Made by a program: the position numbers and the translations under genes
The notes under the pieces: generated by a model
What the model saw: the letters and a program-made list of their open reading frames with translations, nothing else
What the model was told of the DNA's origin: nothing
Database searches by the model: none
Part shown: positions 50,310 through 60,079 of the stretch, piece by piece
Layout: each line of letters opens with the position of its first letter
Position numbering within the stretch: the first letter of the stretch is position 1
Assembly: GCA_016711125.1 (NCBI GenBank)
Contig: JADJTQ010000012.1
Span: 1 to 64,000, forward strand
Direction: 5' to 3'
DNA: 64,000 nt
Source: Saprospiraceae bacterium
GTDB taxonomy: Bacteria > Bacteroidota > Bacteroidia > Chitinophagales > Saprospiraceae

Positions 50310-50828
50310 GTGAACTATTTTATTACTTTAGAGAACTTTTTGGATCTAGATAAGGTTCGGTTTTATACCGTCAGACTTGAAGACCAACATGGTGATCCTA
50401 TAAAGGAGCGCTCGGAGACAGAAGAATTCATGGATACCTTTCATAGGGATCCCTTGGTGAAGGATGAGTTTGAAATTATAATAAATATTATGAATCTTAT
50501 GGGTCAGAGCGGAGCGGATAAAGATCTTTTTCGGCACGAAGCGAGAGCAGACGCACTACCTCCTGATAGGTCTAAACTCCGTAAAATAGGATTTGACTTG
50601 TCTCATGATTTTCAAGCTCTTCGATTATATACAATGAGATTGAGTGATTGCGTTGTGGTGCTATTCAATGGTGGAATAAAGACGACAGCCATAGCCCAGG
50701 ACTGCCCAAATGTGCGTCACCATTTCAGTGTCGCCAACCAAATTGCCCAAGCAATTGACTCCGCGATTAGTAATCAAGAGACTTATATTATAGGAAAGGA
50801 CATATTTGGAAAAGAGTTCACTATTTAA
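50310..50828 (+). CDS. RelE/HigB-like toxin candidate
   Basis: A 172-residue frame with GTG start. The last 80 residues (KLRKIGFDLSHDFQALRLYTMRLSDCVVVLFNGGIKTT ... HHFSVANQIAQAID) follow the pattern of RelE-superfamily toxins of the HigB/Gp49 type: a basic helix, an R-L-Y strand, a V-V-L-F strand and a G-I-K-T turn. The first 90 residues are an extension without match. An XRE-type gene follows after 15 bases, giving the toxin-first order typical of higBA. Ribosome-dependent mRNA cleavage is family-based inference. The module sits between two tRNA-Leu 3'-end repeats. Confidence 0.6.
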   Translation: MNYFITLENFLDLDKVRFYTVRLEDQHGDPIKERSETEEFMDTFHRDPLVKDEFEIIINIMNLMGQSGADKDLFRHEARADALPPDRSKLRKIGFDLSHDFQALRLYTMRLSDCVVVLFNGGIKTTAIAQDCPNVRHHFSVANQIAQAIDSAISNQETYIIGKDIFGKEFTI

Positions 50829-50843
50829 AGAAAGAACAGTGCC

Positions 50844-51227
50844 ATGGAAAAAGAGGATTTTTTGAGACTTGTAAACAATACATCACATTTCAGTAAGAAA
50901 TTCGTTTCGAAGTCATATTCATTGATGCGGAGAATTCGAAAACAAATGGAGGAAAAGGATTGGGAGCAGAAAGATCTTGCCAAAGCCTTAGGCAAAAGTG
51001 AGCCAGAAATCAGCAAATGGTTATCAGGTTTTCATAATCTTACATTTAAGTCCATTATGAAACTTGAAGAAGCCCTCGGCTGTGACCTTATTGAGATATC
51101 GAAGGTAGATGAGCCAAGGCCGCGCAAGGAAAGGAAATATGCGATCTCTAGTCATTTTGACGTGTCGAAATCTTTAGAAAGCACTTCGCTCCCTCTTAAC
51201 ATTGAATACTCATACGATCTTAATTAA
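50844..51227 (+). CDS. XRE-family HTH antitoxin candidate
   Basis: A 127-residue protein whose middle is a clear HTH_3 domain: MRRIRKQMEEKDWEQKDLAKALGKSEPEISKWLSGFHNLTFKSIMKLEEALG, with the recognition helix at EPEISKWLSG. The basic tail (EPRPRKERKY) and extended C-terminus could bind the toxin. It starts 15 bases after the toxin gene and ends 24 before the third gene, so all three should share one transcript that this protein would autorepress. The HTH call is secure; the antitoxin role is from context. Confidence 0.8.
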   Translation: MEKEDFLRLVNNTSHFSKKFVSKSYSLMRRIRKQMEEKDWEQKDLAKALGKSEPEISKWLSGFHNLTFKSIMKLEEALGCDLIEISKVDEPRPRKERKYAISSHFDVSKSLESTSLPLNIEYSYDLN

Positions 51228-51251
51228 GGTAGCCAAAACCTAATACGAACA

Positions 51252-51665
51252 ATGGGTGACAACATCGCATTTCTATTCAAGAATTATGAAATTGTTGAAT
51301 TTATGTTGAATCCAACAACAGACGATTTTTCTTCTGGTTTTCATATTGCCATAGATTCAAACGTTAATATTGACGACACTATCGAAGATAAATCAGAATG
51401 GGAAATTCGAATGGTTATTTCGATTTCAGATAAACAAAACCGAGATAGCATCTATCTAAGACTCAGTTCCATAAGTCAAATTGTACATAGTGTTAGTGTC
51501 CAAATAGACGATAATGATAGTGAAGAACAAATCCTTAACGAATTGTTGCAGATTGTATACCAGACAAGTAGGGGTATCATCATAGAGAAGACCTCAAATA
51601 GCAGATTGAAAGGTATGATCATTCCAATCGTACCTAATTCCGTCCTTCGTCCAAGATCAGCATGA
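51252..51665 (+). CDS. Third gene of TA operon, possibly SecB-like chaperone
   Basis: A 137-residue beta-rich protein. SEWEIRMVISISDKQ looks like the central SecB-type strand; LNELLQIVYQTSRGIIIEKT and IIPIVPNSVL resemble the helix-plus-final-strand end of SecB-fold proteins. Tripartite toxin-antitoxin-chaperone operons with SecB-like third genes are known (for example around Rv1955-1957 of M. tuberculosis). Operon position here fits, but the similarity is weak by eye. The alternative is an unrelated small accessory protein. Its start is 24 bases after the antitoxin stop. Confidence 0.45.
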   Translation: MGDNIAFLFKNYEIVEFMLNPTTDDFSSGFHIAIDSNVNIDDTIEDKSEWEIRMVISISDKQNRDSIYLRLSSISQIVHSVSVQIDDNDSEEQILNELLQIVYQTSRGIIIEKTSNSRLKGMIIPIVPNSVLRPRSA

Positions 51666-51751
51666 GAATATTAAAATAAATTTCGCATCACATCATTACT
51701 TGAAAAAATCCAAGTAAACAACTGATAATCAATATCTAATCGAATCTATTA

Positions 51752-51799
51752 TACCCGGAGCCTGTCCAAAAAACCAGGAAAGAGGGAATCGAATTTACC
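51752..51799 (-). repeat. Interrupted tRNA-Leu 3'-end repeat (D)
   Basis: TACCCGGAGC, then about 22 unrelated bases, then GGGAATCGAA. The two halves match repeat B, split by an insert. It lies about 70 bases past the end of GIY-YIG copy 3. Confidence 0.6.
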
Positions 51800-51866
51800 T
51801 GACGATTGAGACAGTTCTATCTGGCTAGTATTCGGAGATATTCCGCTTTGGTGAAGACCGAATTGC

Positions 51867-52179
51867 CTAAGAAAGATTCTGATCTTTCAAATCACTAAGC
51901 CAGCTAGACAGACCCGCACGGCGTAGTAAAGCAATCTTTCGGAAAGCTAGAGAATAAAGATAGATTTTACCTGAACGATTCTTTAGAAATACTTCACTTT
52001 TCCAGGCTTCAGGTTGATCATTACAAACTTCGAAATAAAGGAGAATAAAAGCCCAGAAATGGTTTGGTGGCTTTCTCACGTCCGGCACTATGTCTACCTG
52101 TCCGTTCGGAGAGATTATTCGTCATTCCAACACAGATAAATTGGCGATGACAGCTGATTAGTGCATAGATAAATTGCAA
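51867..52179 (-). pseudogene. GIY-YIG nuclease family protein (copy 3), frameshifted
   Basis: The first part (QFIYALISCHRQFICVGMTNNLSERTGRHSAG, TTG start at 52179) and second part (FILLYFEVCNDQPEAWKSEVFLKNRSGKIYLYSLAFRK, to LSDLKDQNLS) lie in different frames that change near 52055. Compared with copy 2, the YVG of the second strand is CVG and the catalytic-helix Arg-Arg-His is Gly-Arg-His. It may be inactive beyond the frameshift. Its surroundings match copy 2: a tRNA-Leu 3'-like end just upstream and another downstream. Confidence 0.78.
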
Positions 52180-52195
52180 TTGGAGAGATGTTTAG

Positions 52196-52220
52196 TGCCC
52201 AGAGCGGGAGTTTAATCGAA
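52196..52220 (-). repeat. Degenerate tRNA-Leu 3'-end repeat (E)
   Basis: TgCCCaGaGCGGGAgtttAATCGAA, sharing the variant GGGAGTTTAATCGAA with the copy at 58420 and much of it with the copy at 47800. It lies just upstream of GIY-YIG copy 3. Confidence 0.65.
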
Positions 52221-52270
52221 GACTTCTGTCGTTTCAATCATCTACTGTCGAGTTGTTAATGTTGAACTAA

Positions 52271-52364
52271 ATCGCCTATCGGCGATGGTCTCCTGACTTG
52301 AATCTAACAAATAAAATCCATAACTCGGAAGAATTAATAACCACAAAAATTTTCTGAGTTATGG
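52271..52364. repeat. Two hairpins ahead of the integrase/IS91 unit
   Basis: ATCGCC-TATC-GGCGAT (52271-52286), and an 11-bp inverted pair CCATAACTCGG / CTGAGTTATGG (52318-52328 and 52354-52364, one mismatch). They could be the subterminal hairpins of an IS91-like element end or regulatory hairpins; which is not clear. Confidence 0.45.
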
Positions 52365-52423
52365 AAAAGAACAAGAGCCACTATCATTGATAGGGCAAAG
52401 TCGAGGTTGAAGGATTTTCAACC

Positions 52424-53259
52424 ATGTATGCAAAGTTAGAGCAAAAAGTGGTATTAGGTGGATTATCTGAGTCTACCTTGACCAATTATGGACGCTGTAT
52501 TGCTCAAATTAGTTTACACTTCAATTTAGTAGCCATTGAGTTGGAAGAGGAGCAGATCAATGGATATCTATTTAATTTAGCCAAGAATGATCAACCCTCT
52601 AAGAGCTATTTCAAGCACACCGTTTACGGGCTGAGACTACTCTTCCGGATTTACGATAGAGAAGACAAGGCCATCAGGTTGCCGAGTCTGAAGCGAGATG
52701 CTCCTTTGCCGGTAGTATTGAGTATGAAGGAATGTCGTCAATTATTTAAGTCGGGTAAAATGCTGAAGCATCGGATTCTTCTTTGCTTGATCTATTCTGC
52801 CGGATTAAGGCAGAAAGAAGTTCGGAACCTACAACAAAGGGACGTTGATTTTGACCGAATGCAAATCCACATTCGTAAAACCAAGTATCGAAAGGAGCGA
52901 TACGTTCCTCTTAGTCCGTTGATGGCAAAAGGACTGAAAAAATATTACAAAGCTTACCATCCTAAAAACTATGTATTCAATGGTAAAGATATGACAAGTC
53001 CCTTGTCCGCCAGAGGCGTGCAGTGGGCAATGAAGGAAGCACTAAAAACAAGTGGCATTCAGAAAGATGCTTGCGTACACACGTTGCGACATAGCTATGC
53101 AACTCACTTATTGGAATTTGGGATGGATATTGATACGGTCAAAATCTACTTGGGCATGCTCATTTGACCACCACGATGGTTTACCTTCACGTTGCCAGGA
53201 TCTCGAAAACGGACCGATTTAGTCCTTTTGACAGGCTCTACCAAGGCCTACAAGGCTAG
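52424..53259 (+). CDS. Tyrosine recombinase/integrase, one frameshift
   Basis: A tyrosine recombinase of about 278 residues. The N-terminal SAM-like domain runs through FKHTVYGLRLLFRIYDRE. The catalytic core has the first Arg in IYSAGLRQKEVRNLQ, the KTKYRKERYVPL strand, and HTLRHSYATHLLE (H-x-x-R). The frame stops at 53167, but adding one G to GGG near 53153 restores LGHAHLTTTMVYLHVARIS. This contains the second His and the nucleophilic Tyr, and the frame then ends at 53259. The 3' end overlaps the IS91-like transposase gene. Such recombinase-transposase pairs recur in Bacteroidota. Probably functional if the indel is an error. Confidence 0.85.
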
Positions 53260-54388
53260 CAAACATAAGGTAGCAGACATCATTAACCAGCAGTGGTCTC
53301 AGATTCAATCAGATACACACTTTAATTCTTATCAGATTCGAATTCTGGACGCCATTAGAAAATGCCGTACACCGGCCTTAGGTGGATATCTATACCAATG
53401 TAGCCATTGTGGTCATGTCCATAAGCGATACAACAGCTGTCGCAATCGACACTGCCCTACCTGCCAAAACACACAAAAAGAAAAGTGGATCTTGGCAAGG
53501 CAAGCTTCATTAATTAATACCAGATACTACCATGCCGTATTTACCATCCCTGCTGAATTAAATCAATTTTGTCTTGCATACCCGCGGCAAATGTATTCCA
53601 TCCTATTCCAGTGTGCCTGGCAAACGCTGGATAGTTTCGCGTGGAATCCAAAATACCTGGGAGCACAAATTGGTGTCACCATGGTTCTTCATACTTGGGG
53701 CAAACCTAAGCTTGCACCCTCACGTCCACTGCATTGTGCCAGGAGGAGGTCTTACTGCAAAAAATAAATGGAAAGATGCTCAAGGAAATGGCAAGTTTTT
53801 GTTTCCTGTCAAAGCCATGAGCATCTTGTTTCGTGGCAAATTTATGGCTCAATTCAAAGCCAACATGGACCTGCAGGGGTTGGTCATTCCACCCGAATTT
53901 ATCTCTAAACTATATCGCCTTAAATGGGTGGTATTTACCAAGTCAAGCTTTGCCGGACCAAAAGGTGTCATTGAATATTTGGCGAGATACTCACATAAAG
54001 CAGCCATTAGTAATTATAGGATTAAGGCTATATCATCTGATAAAATCATCTTTCAGTACAAGGATTATAAACACGGTGGGAGGTCAAAATCTATGGCGCT
54101 TCATCCTCAAGAATTCGTCCGTAGATTTTCGCTACATCTGTTGCCAAGAGGATTTACCAAAATTAGACACTATGGCATTCTTTCCAGCAAGTACAAGGCA
54201 ATCGTTTTCCCGGAATCCAAAAATGCCAGTATCCTAAAATTGGATTGGGAGGTTCTCTGGCAACAAAAAGGTCTGGATGTCACTTCTGCCCCAACTGTAA
54301 AAAGCCCACGTTAAAACTCATGGGAGAAATACCTAAGAGAGGCCCTCCTCAATTAATTAATCCGAGGCACCCATTATTCATAATCTAA
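53192..54388 (+). CDS. IS91-family HUH transposase, two frameshifts
   Basis: The N-terminal zinc-binding domain (YLYQCSHCGHVHKRYNSCRN then RHCPTCQ) is complete. After VLHTWG the frame breaks at a G run near 53698. The next frame carries LSLHPHVHCIVPGGG, the HUH metal motif, and EYLARYSHKAAISNYRI, the Y-x3-Y catalytic helix. A second break near 54286 hides the last 30 residues (CPNCKKPTLKLMGEIPKRG). Restored length is about 400 residues. The start is a TTG (53192 or 53228) inside the integrase gene. It nicks single-stranded DNA for rolling-circle transposition. Confidence 0.87.
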
Positions 54389-54735
54389 TTTGTTTAAGCA
54401 TGCTTAGACCTGACATCATATTGCCCAGAACTTCAAAAGTCAATGACAAGAAGGTATCCTTTCGTAATTCCACGCTCTTTTATTAATAGCAAGTTCGTTC
54501 AAAAAGAATGCAAGGCCATCAGAAAACCATTTCTAATCTAGTAGCCTACTAGAAAATCCACGAAATATAATTTGGAATTAGCCTAGTGATAGCGAGCGAT
54601 CCAGTTCAACACAGGATTCAAACTGGGTCCTACGGACCGCTTGAATCCTTACTTATTGCAGGAATTCACTACGCATTTCGGTCTCTACTTATTTAGCTAG
54701 ATTAGTTTGGAAGTTCCCTGTAATAATTTACTCAA
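54389..54735. other. Intergenic, no gene supported
   Basis: About 350 bases between converging genes. Nothing recognisable. Confidence 0.4.
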
Positions 54736-57700
54736 TCAGTTTACAAAGTACATATCCAGTTCACCCTTGCCTTTGGCATCTATTTTCCCCCTGTAGGTAC
54801 ATGGAAATTCATGTTGAATTAAATCATATGAATAGGCCGAGACATTGATTCTCCCGGGCTCACTGCAACTTTCTATTCGGGCAGCAATGTTTATTGTGTC
54901 ACCAAATAGGTCATAGGAGAATTTCTTCTTGCCGACAACTCCTGCCGTAATTGGTCCTGAATGGATGCCAACCCGAACAACCCATTTGATGGAATGTGTT
55001 TCATTCCGTACTGATAAATAAGCAATCATTTTCTGCGCAGCTAGGACACATCTTTTTGCATGATCGGGATCTGGCACTGGTAATCCCCCTGCCGCAACAT
55101 AGGCATCGCCAATAGTCTGGATTTTTTCCAATCCTACCTCGTCCATAATGTCATCAAATTGGGTGAAAATATCACCTAATTCTTCTATTAGTTTTTCGCC
55201 GGGGATGGAAGCAGCTATATTCGTAAATCCCTTGAAATCTGCAAATAAAATACTCACCCGTTCAAAATGAATAGGTTTAGTTTTTCCAGTTTCTTTAAGT
55301 TCGCGAGCTACTTCAGCAGGAAGAATGTTTAGGAGCAGTTCATTGGATCGCTGCTGTTCAGCAAAGATCTCTGCGGTGCGGTCGGCTACCGTTTGCTCCA
55401 GCATTTTCTGCCTCGTTCGTAATGTTTTGGTTTGCCATTGCAAAAAAGCCCAAACAGCGATCGCAGCAAACAGTGAATAGGCGACGTACGCCCACCAAGT
55501 TGACCACCAGGGTGGATGAATTCTGATTTGAAGAGTAACACCCTCTCTATTCCATGTACCCTTGCTATCAGCACCCTGTATTTTAAACAGATACGTTCCG
55601 GGTGGCACGTTCTTGTACATGGCCAAGCCCTGCTGAAGGTCTTCCCTTGGAGCCGATTCATATTTTTGTAGTTGATACTTGAATTGCAGTGTAGATGGAT
55701 TATGATAATCTATACATGTCATTCCAAAAGCGAAGGAATTTTGTTTGTGAGAAAGGTCTATGGATTTAGTCTTCCAAATGGGTTCTTTTAAAATGGAACC
55801 ATTACCCGGAATGATTCTCTTATCATCCAAAATGAAGTCTGAAATGAGAATTTTTGGAATCGTAAGAAGGTCCTCGGAAATGAAATCATCAGGATGGTAA
55901 GCATAATAACCATCTTTACTTAAGAAGAAAAGCTTTCCATCGGGATTACAGAAACTAGGTCCAATAATTTGCCCGGTGGGCAATGGGTATGATTTAAATT
56001 CCTCTGTGCTTGGATTAAGAGCGAATAAACCATTAATAGAACTCATCCAAATCCGTCCTTCATTTGATTCCAGCAGAGAATAGATCTTATCAGACGGTAT
56101 TCTGCTATTGTCCATCGTAAATCTTTTGATCGCTCCAGAAGTGGCATTAAGTTGTCCAAGTTCATTCGAACCGGCCCTGAACCAGATCTTGCCTGCATTA
56201 TCAGACACAACTTCCTTGACACCTCCATTATTTCCGGAACCTGAAAAGCTTCAAAGTCCAAATCCATGGATTGATGTATGAAGCGAAACATTAGCTGGTA
56301 GCCTCCAATCCATAGGTAACCATTCTTGTCTTCGTGCATATTACCAATCCAAATCCGACCATCGTCAAACACTTCTTTTCCATTAAGTTTTCCATCAAGG
56401 TCGTAATGGATGAATCCGTTTGTCTTAGGATCTAGTAGATGAAGACTTTCTGCCGGACCGTATGTAAGTACCCAAATTTCTTTTTACTATCTTGAAATAT
56501 GGGTCTTATTGAATTAATGCCCGCATGATACGAAAGGCTCTCATCTTCTTCCGGTTTGTATTGAAAACGTTCGAATTCAGCCCTGCTTGGATCATAGCGA
56601 TTCAGCCCATTAGTAGTACTAATCCAATTAAATCCATCCTGATCCTGTTGGATGCCGATAACGTCATTAGCACTTAAACTTTTCGAATCATTCGGATCAT
56701 GTTGAAAACTCTTAATTTTATTGTCTCCCGGATTATATCGAAAAAGTCCATGATCCTTTGAGCCCAGCCAAACTTCACCTTCATTATTACCTTCTATGAT
56801 ACAAGTAAAATTCAGGCTCTGATCATCTAGCAACGATTTAATATCATGGTACGGAAATTGGTTGACTTCTTCGTTTAACTTGAAGACCATGGATCCGTTA
56901 TTAAAAAAGATGCTTCCGTCCTTTGTTTCAAAGAGATCCCAAATATGATTGGTCGGTAAACCAGTTATACTTTCGACACCGTATTCGAAGTGCTTCATTA
57001 TGCCATCGACCCTATCATAAACATTCAAACCACCGGTCCAGCTTCCGATCCACATCCTATTTTTACGATCTTCTACGATGAAGGTCACGAAGCTGTTAGT
57101 TTGCTCTTCGACCGGCATATTCAACAAAAAGGGTTTACTGAGTTGCGAAGGATCTGTAGAATGGTAGGCGAAGTGAATGAAGGTGGCTTTATGGCGGTCC
57201 ATCTGGGGCAATCAATCAGCCCAGGTGCCAACCCAAAAGTTACCTCGAGTGTCTTCGTAAATGGCACTGATTCTATTGTCCCTCAGACTGAACGAGTCAT
57301 TCGGGGCGTGAATAAAATGGTCAAAGGATTCGGTCTCTGGATGATACCGGTTTAACCCACCCGCGTTCGTGCGTCTTTCTGCCCATGTGTAGCCAGTTCC
57401 AATCCAAAGGGTTCCGGCGTGGTCCACATAACACACTTTGATCACATCATGGCTTAGACTACCGGGATCATCCTCATTATGAATAAAACGCCTGAAATTT
57501 TTTCTCTCCTGATCAAGTCGAAATAAGCCCCTGATTCGTGCCTATCCACAAATACCCATCTCGATCCTCCATAATACAGGTGGTCCATAAGGGAACATGG
57601 AGTGAATCTGGAAAAGCATAACGGGTAAACTTTTCAGACTTTGGGTCGAAACTAGTTAAAAAAGCTCCATTGTGGGCCAGCCAAATTATTACCTTTCCGT

Positions 57701-58011
57701 CCAGAAATATATACTCCACGTGGTTGTGGGTTAGGGAGTTTTCATCCAGGAATCGGTTTAAAAATTACATAAGCTCGACCATCATATCGGACCAGTCCTT
57801 TTTTCGAAGCAATCCATAGGAAACCGGTTGAATCTTGGATTATCTTGAGGACTTGATCGGCACCTTCGGACATGGGAAAAAGTTCGAAGTGCGGATTGAA
57901 TTTAGAAAGATCACCAGCGTGCTGACTATAAAGATCCCCCTTTGCAAATTGAATCAGCAAAATCACTACAGTGCTGCTTAATATTAACTGGACAGATCTC
58001 AATTGTGACAT
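54736..58011 (-). pseudogene. reg_prop propeller / Y_Y_Y / adenylate-guanylate cyclase sensor, multiply broken
   Basis: Read downward from 58011, six frame pieces form one gene of about 1090 codons. A signal peptide or anchor (MSQLRSVQLILSSTVVILL) leads into reg_prop blades of the form DG.LWIGT..GL (DSTGFLWIASKKGL, DRDGYLWIGTNQGL, HAGTLWIGTGYTW, DKNGYLWIGGYQL). Then comes the Y_Y_Y domain (FKYQLQKYE, NVPPGTYLFKIQGADSKGTW), a membrane span (WAYVAYSLFAAIAVWAF), a coiled coil, and a class III cyclase catalytic domain (VSILFADFKGFTNIA, IGDAYVAAGG, YDLFGDTINIAARIE). Breaks fall near 57730, 57490, 56490 and 56240, and an in-frame TGA lies at 57212-57214. A one-component extracellular-signal-to-cyclic-nucleotide sensor, probably dead unless errors explain all the lesions. 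Confidence 0.8.
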
Positions 58012-58035
58012 GAAATTCGTTACGGAAAATCCCAC

Positions 58036-58419
58036 AGTAGACTAAATTAAGAAACTCAAGTCTTAAAGTAAAGCTGTCATGTGGGCGATTTAGCCGGGGA
58101 TTTTGATCACACAAAGAGAGTGTGTATAAATCGTTTAATAAGAAGGAGGAGGTTTTTGATCTAGATATGATCGGTACAATTAAGTCTGACAGTCAATAGC
58201 AAGAGCAAAATCAGCTTATTAGTTATTTGAGAAAAACAGTAATACCAGATGAATGCGGGCATTTTCAATCACATTCAATCATCGACTGCCTAAATGCTTT
58301 GACTTGGTTCGAACGCCTTTGATTAATCCTTTGTTTCATCATAACGTACACATATTCAAATGATTAGAAGTGCTTGAGATAGTGGGAGAGGGGGCTGATT
58401 TTGCCCAAATTCTCTTTAG
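58036..58419. other. Intergenic, with third copy of the tRNA trailer
   Basis: No gene. Bases 58371-58419 repeat, with changes, the sequence that follows the tRNA-Leu 3' end at 60031-60079 and 49435-49484 (gcttgagatagtgggagagg, then ccaaatt, then ttagtacc). Confidence 0.6.
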
Positions 58420-58444
58420 TACCATGATCGGGAGTTTAATCGAA
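58420..58444 (-). repeat. Degenerate tRNA-Leu 3'-end repeat (F)
   Basis: TACCatgatCGGGAgtttAATCGAA. The next 70 bases (acacctgatgtggttttg...) match those beyond repeat A, so this is the left limit of the second 1.7-kb copy. Confidence 0.65.
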
Positions 58445-58577
58445 CACCTGATGTGGTTTTGTAAGGTAGTTCTTATCTGACAGGGAGACTCTCTTCATCC
58501 CGGATTAGGGGGGAATACGGGACGTTTTCTAACTGACTGCCAGGCTCAACCTACAAACAGGATCAATGTGGACCAGG

Positions 58578-59638
58578 TCACATCTGAAGTCGTAAGTTTC
58601 TCTTTAGGTATTTCCTAGTCTCGTGAAGTTCTTTGGGGTCCGAAGTAAGTATTAATTTTACTTGAACCCGCACCAGATTTTTTAGTTCATCCATCTGTTG
58701 TTGGAGCTGGAGCAGTTGCATCTGGATACCTTTAATGACGGCATCTTTGGCCTCACTATGATCCAGACCTACGACTGTATTGACTCTTTTGATTCCTGGG
58801 TCCGGATGGTTCTCCCAGGCGCGTCCTACAATTCGGTGTTCTAGAGCAATACCCTCCAGAGAAACCGCTAAGCCGGTGCCATCTTCCAGGCCGCTGGCTA
58901 CGATCCAATCCCCGGATCGCACCACTCCTCTCACCCGGACTCCTACCTGACCCACGAAGCTCACCTTCTCGTAGAGATCCGAATCTTCCCCGATCTGGTT
59001 ACCGAGCACCGCCGGCCGGTCGGTGATCACCATCAATTGAGTGGCACCATTCGTTCGGCGGGTTACCTCGCCTTGGAAGACTTTACGATATCACCCGCTT
59101 CCAGGTCTTCCTCTTACTTAATCTGGGCAAACTTTCGGCATAGTCGGCTCCCACGCTGCCATAAGTGACTCCACCAGTTCCATTGCCTTCAATCCGGCCT
59201 ATAGCAAGATCATCTCCTCTAAAAAAGTGATGAAATTGCTTGCCACACCCGATTAGACGTGGTACCTACTTTCAGAGCCACACATCCGGACTTTCACCGG
59301 TATTCCGGTTGTAGATCTGGGCAATGTGACCAGCTGGTGTTGCATCCAGACCCTTTCCACCCCGGATATTTAAACTCCATCCGCCGGCATAGTATACAAA
59401 AACCCCATCGTTATCGGCAGAGCCTAGATAACCCCGCTGCCCCGGCCAAGCTTACGAAAAACCCATCGCTCCCAGCCTCGCTTACATGAACTCCATCTTC
59501 CCCGGCATAGCGAATCTTGATGGCATCTCTGCCGACACCGATTACTGAATCAATCTGGATCTGGTTTGACCCTGACGAAGTTGCATACTGGGACAAGATC
59601 AGAAGTTTTAAAAGGCTATTCAAATTTGTGGTTTTCAT
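58578..59638 (-). pseudogene. Decayed duplicate of the G2-domain surface protein gene
   Basis: The DNA is nearly identical to 48047-49039 throughout but carries many one-base losses (for example ACCCG for ACCCCTG near the 3' end, CTCTTACTT for CTCTTCACTT, CACCCGATT for CACCCGGATT). Start, signal peptide and repeats remain at 59411-59638, and the self-processing domain at 58578-59036, but in separate frames. Almost every difference is a deletion in this copy, often in homopolymers. That fits an unpolished repeat copy as well as true decay. Confidence 0.88.
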
Positions 59639-59639
59639 G

Positions 59640-60079
59640 GTAATTTTTTGTGGTCAATTTAAATTCCCCTAAACAAAATGGCGAATATTGATAGACAATC
59701 TAAATCAATTTTTGGTGGTTTGCTGGATAAAGCACCACATCTGCTTATAACAATGCTTCTCAGCACATCTACTGGAATTGATTACAGGACAGGTACTTTA
59801 AAATTCATTTTTTGGAGCAGGTTCCATGAATCTAAATACTGAAGGCATCTCGAATACCTTTGAACATCATATCTAATTATGGTTGACATTCACCGCTGGT
59901 TATGAAACAGCTGATGGGAATAATAGCTTTAGTAGCCTGGAGTATTGGATTTCACTCCGACAGGGCTTAGGTGGTTTTTTTCTTCAAATACAACAAAGCT
60001 TTCGTCTCTACGGGACTCTAAGGATTACGGTGCTTGAGATAGTGGGAGAGGGGTGAGATCTACCCCAAATTCCCATTAG
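59640..60079. other. Duplicated non-coding segment next to tRNA-Leu
   Basis: Second copy of 49040-49484, differing by scattered single bases. No gene seen. Confidence 0.7.

Larger units (their letters stand above)
52424..54388 (+). mobile_element. IS91-like element with companion integrase (ends undefined)
   Basis: The overlapping integrase and HUH-transposase genes form one unit. IS91-type elements move by rolling-circle replication and have no inverted repeats or target duplications, so the ends cannot be fixed by eye. The hairpins at 52271-52364 may belong to one end. Confidence 0.75.
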
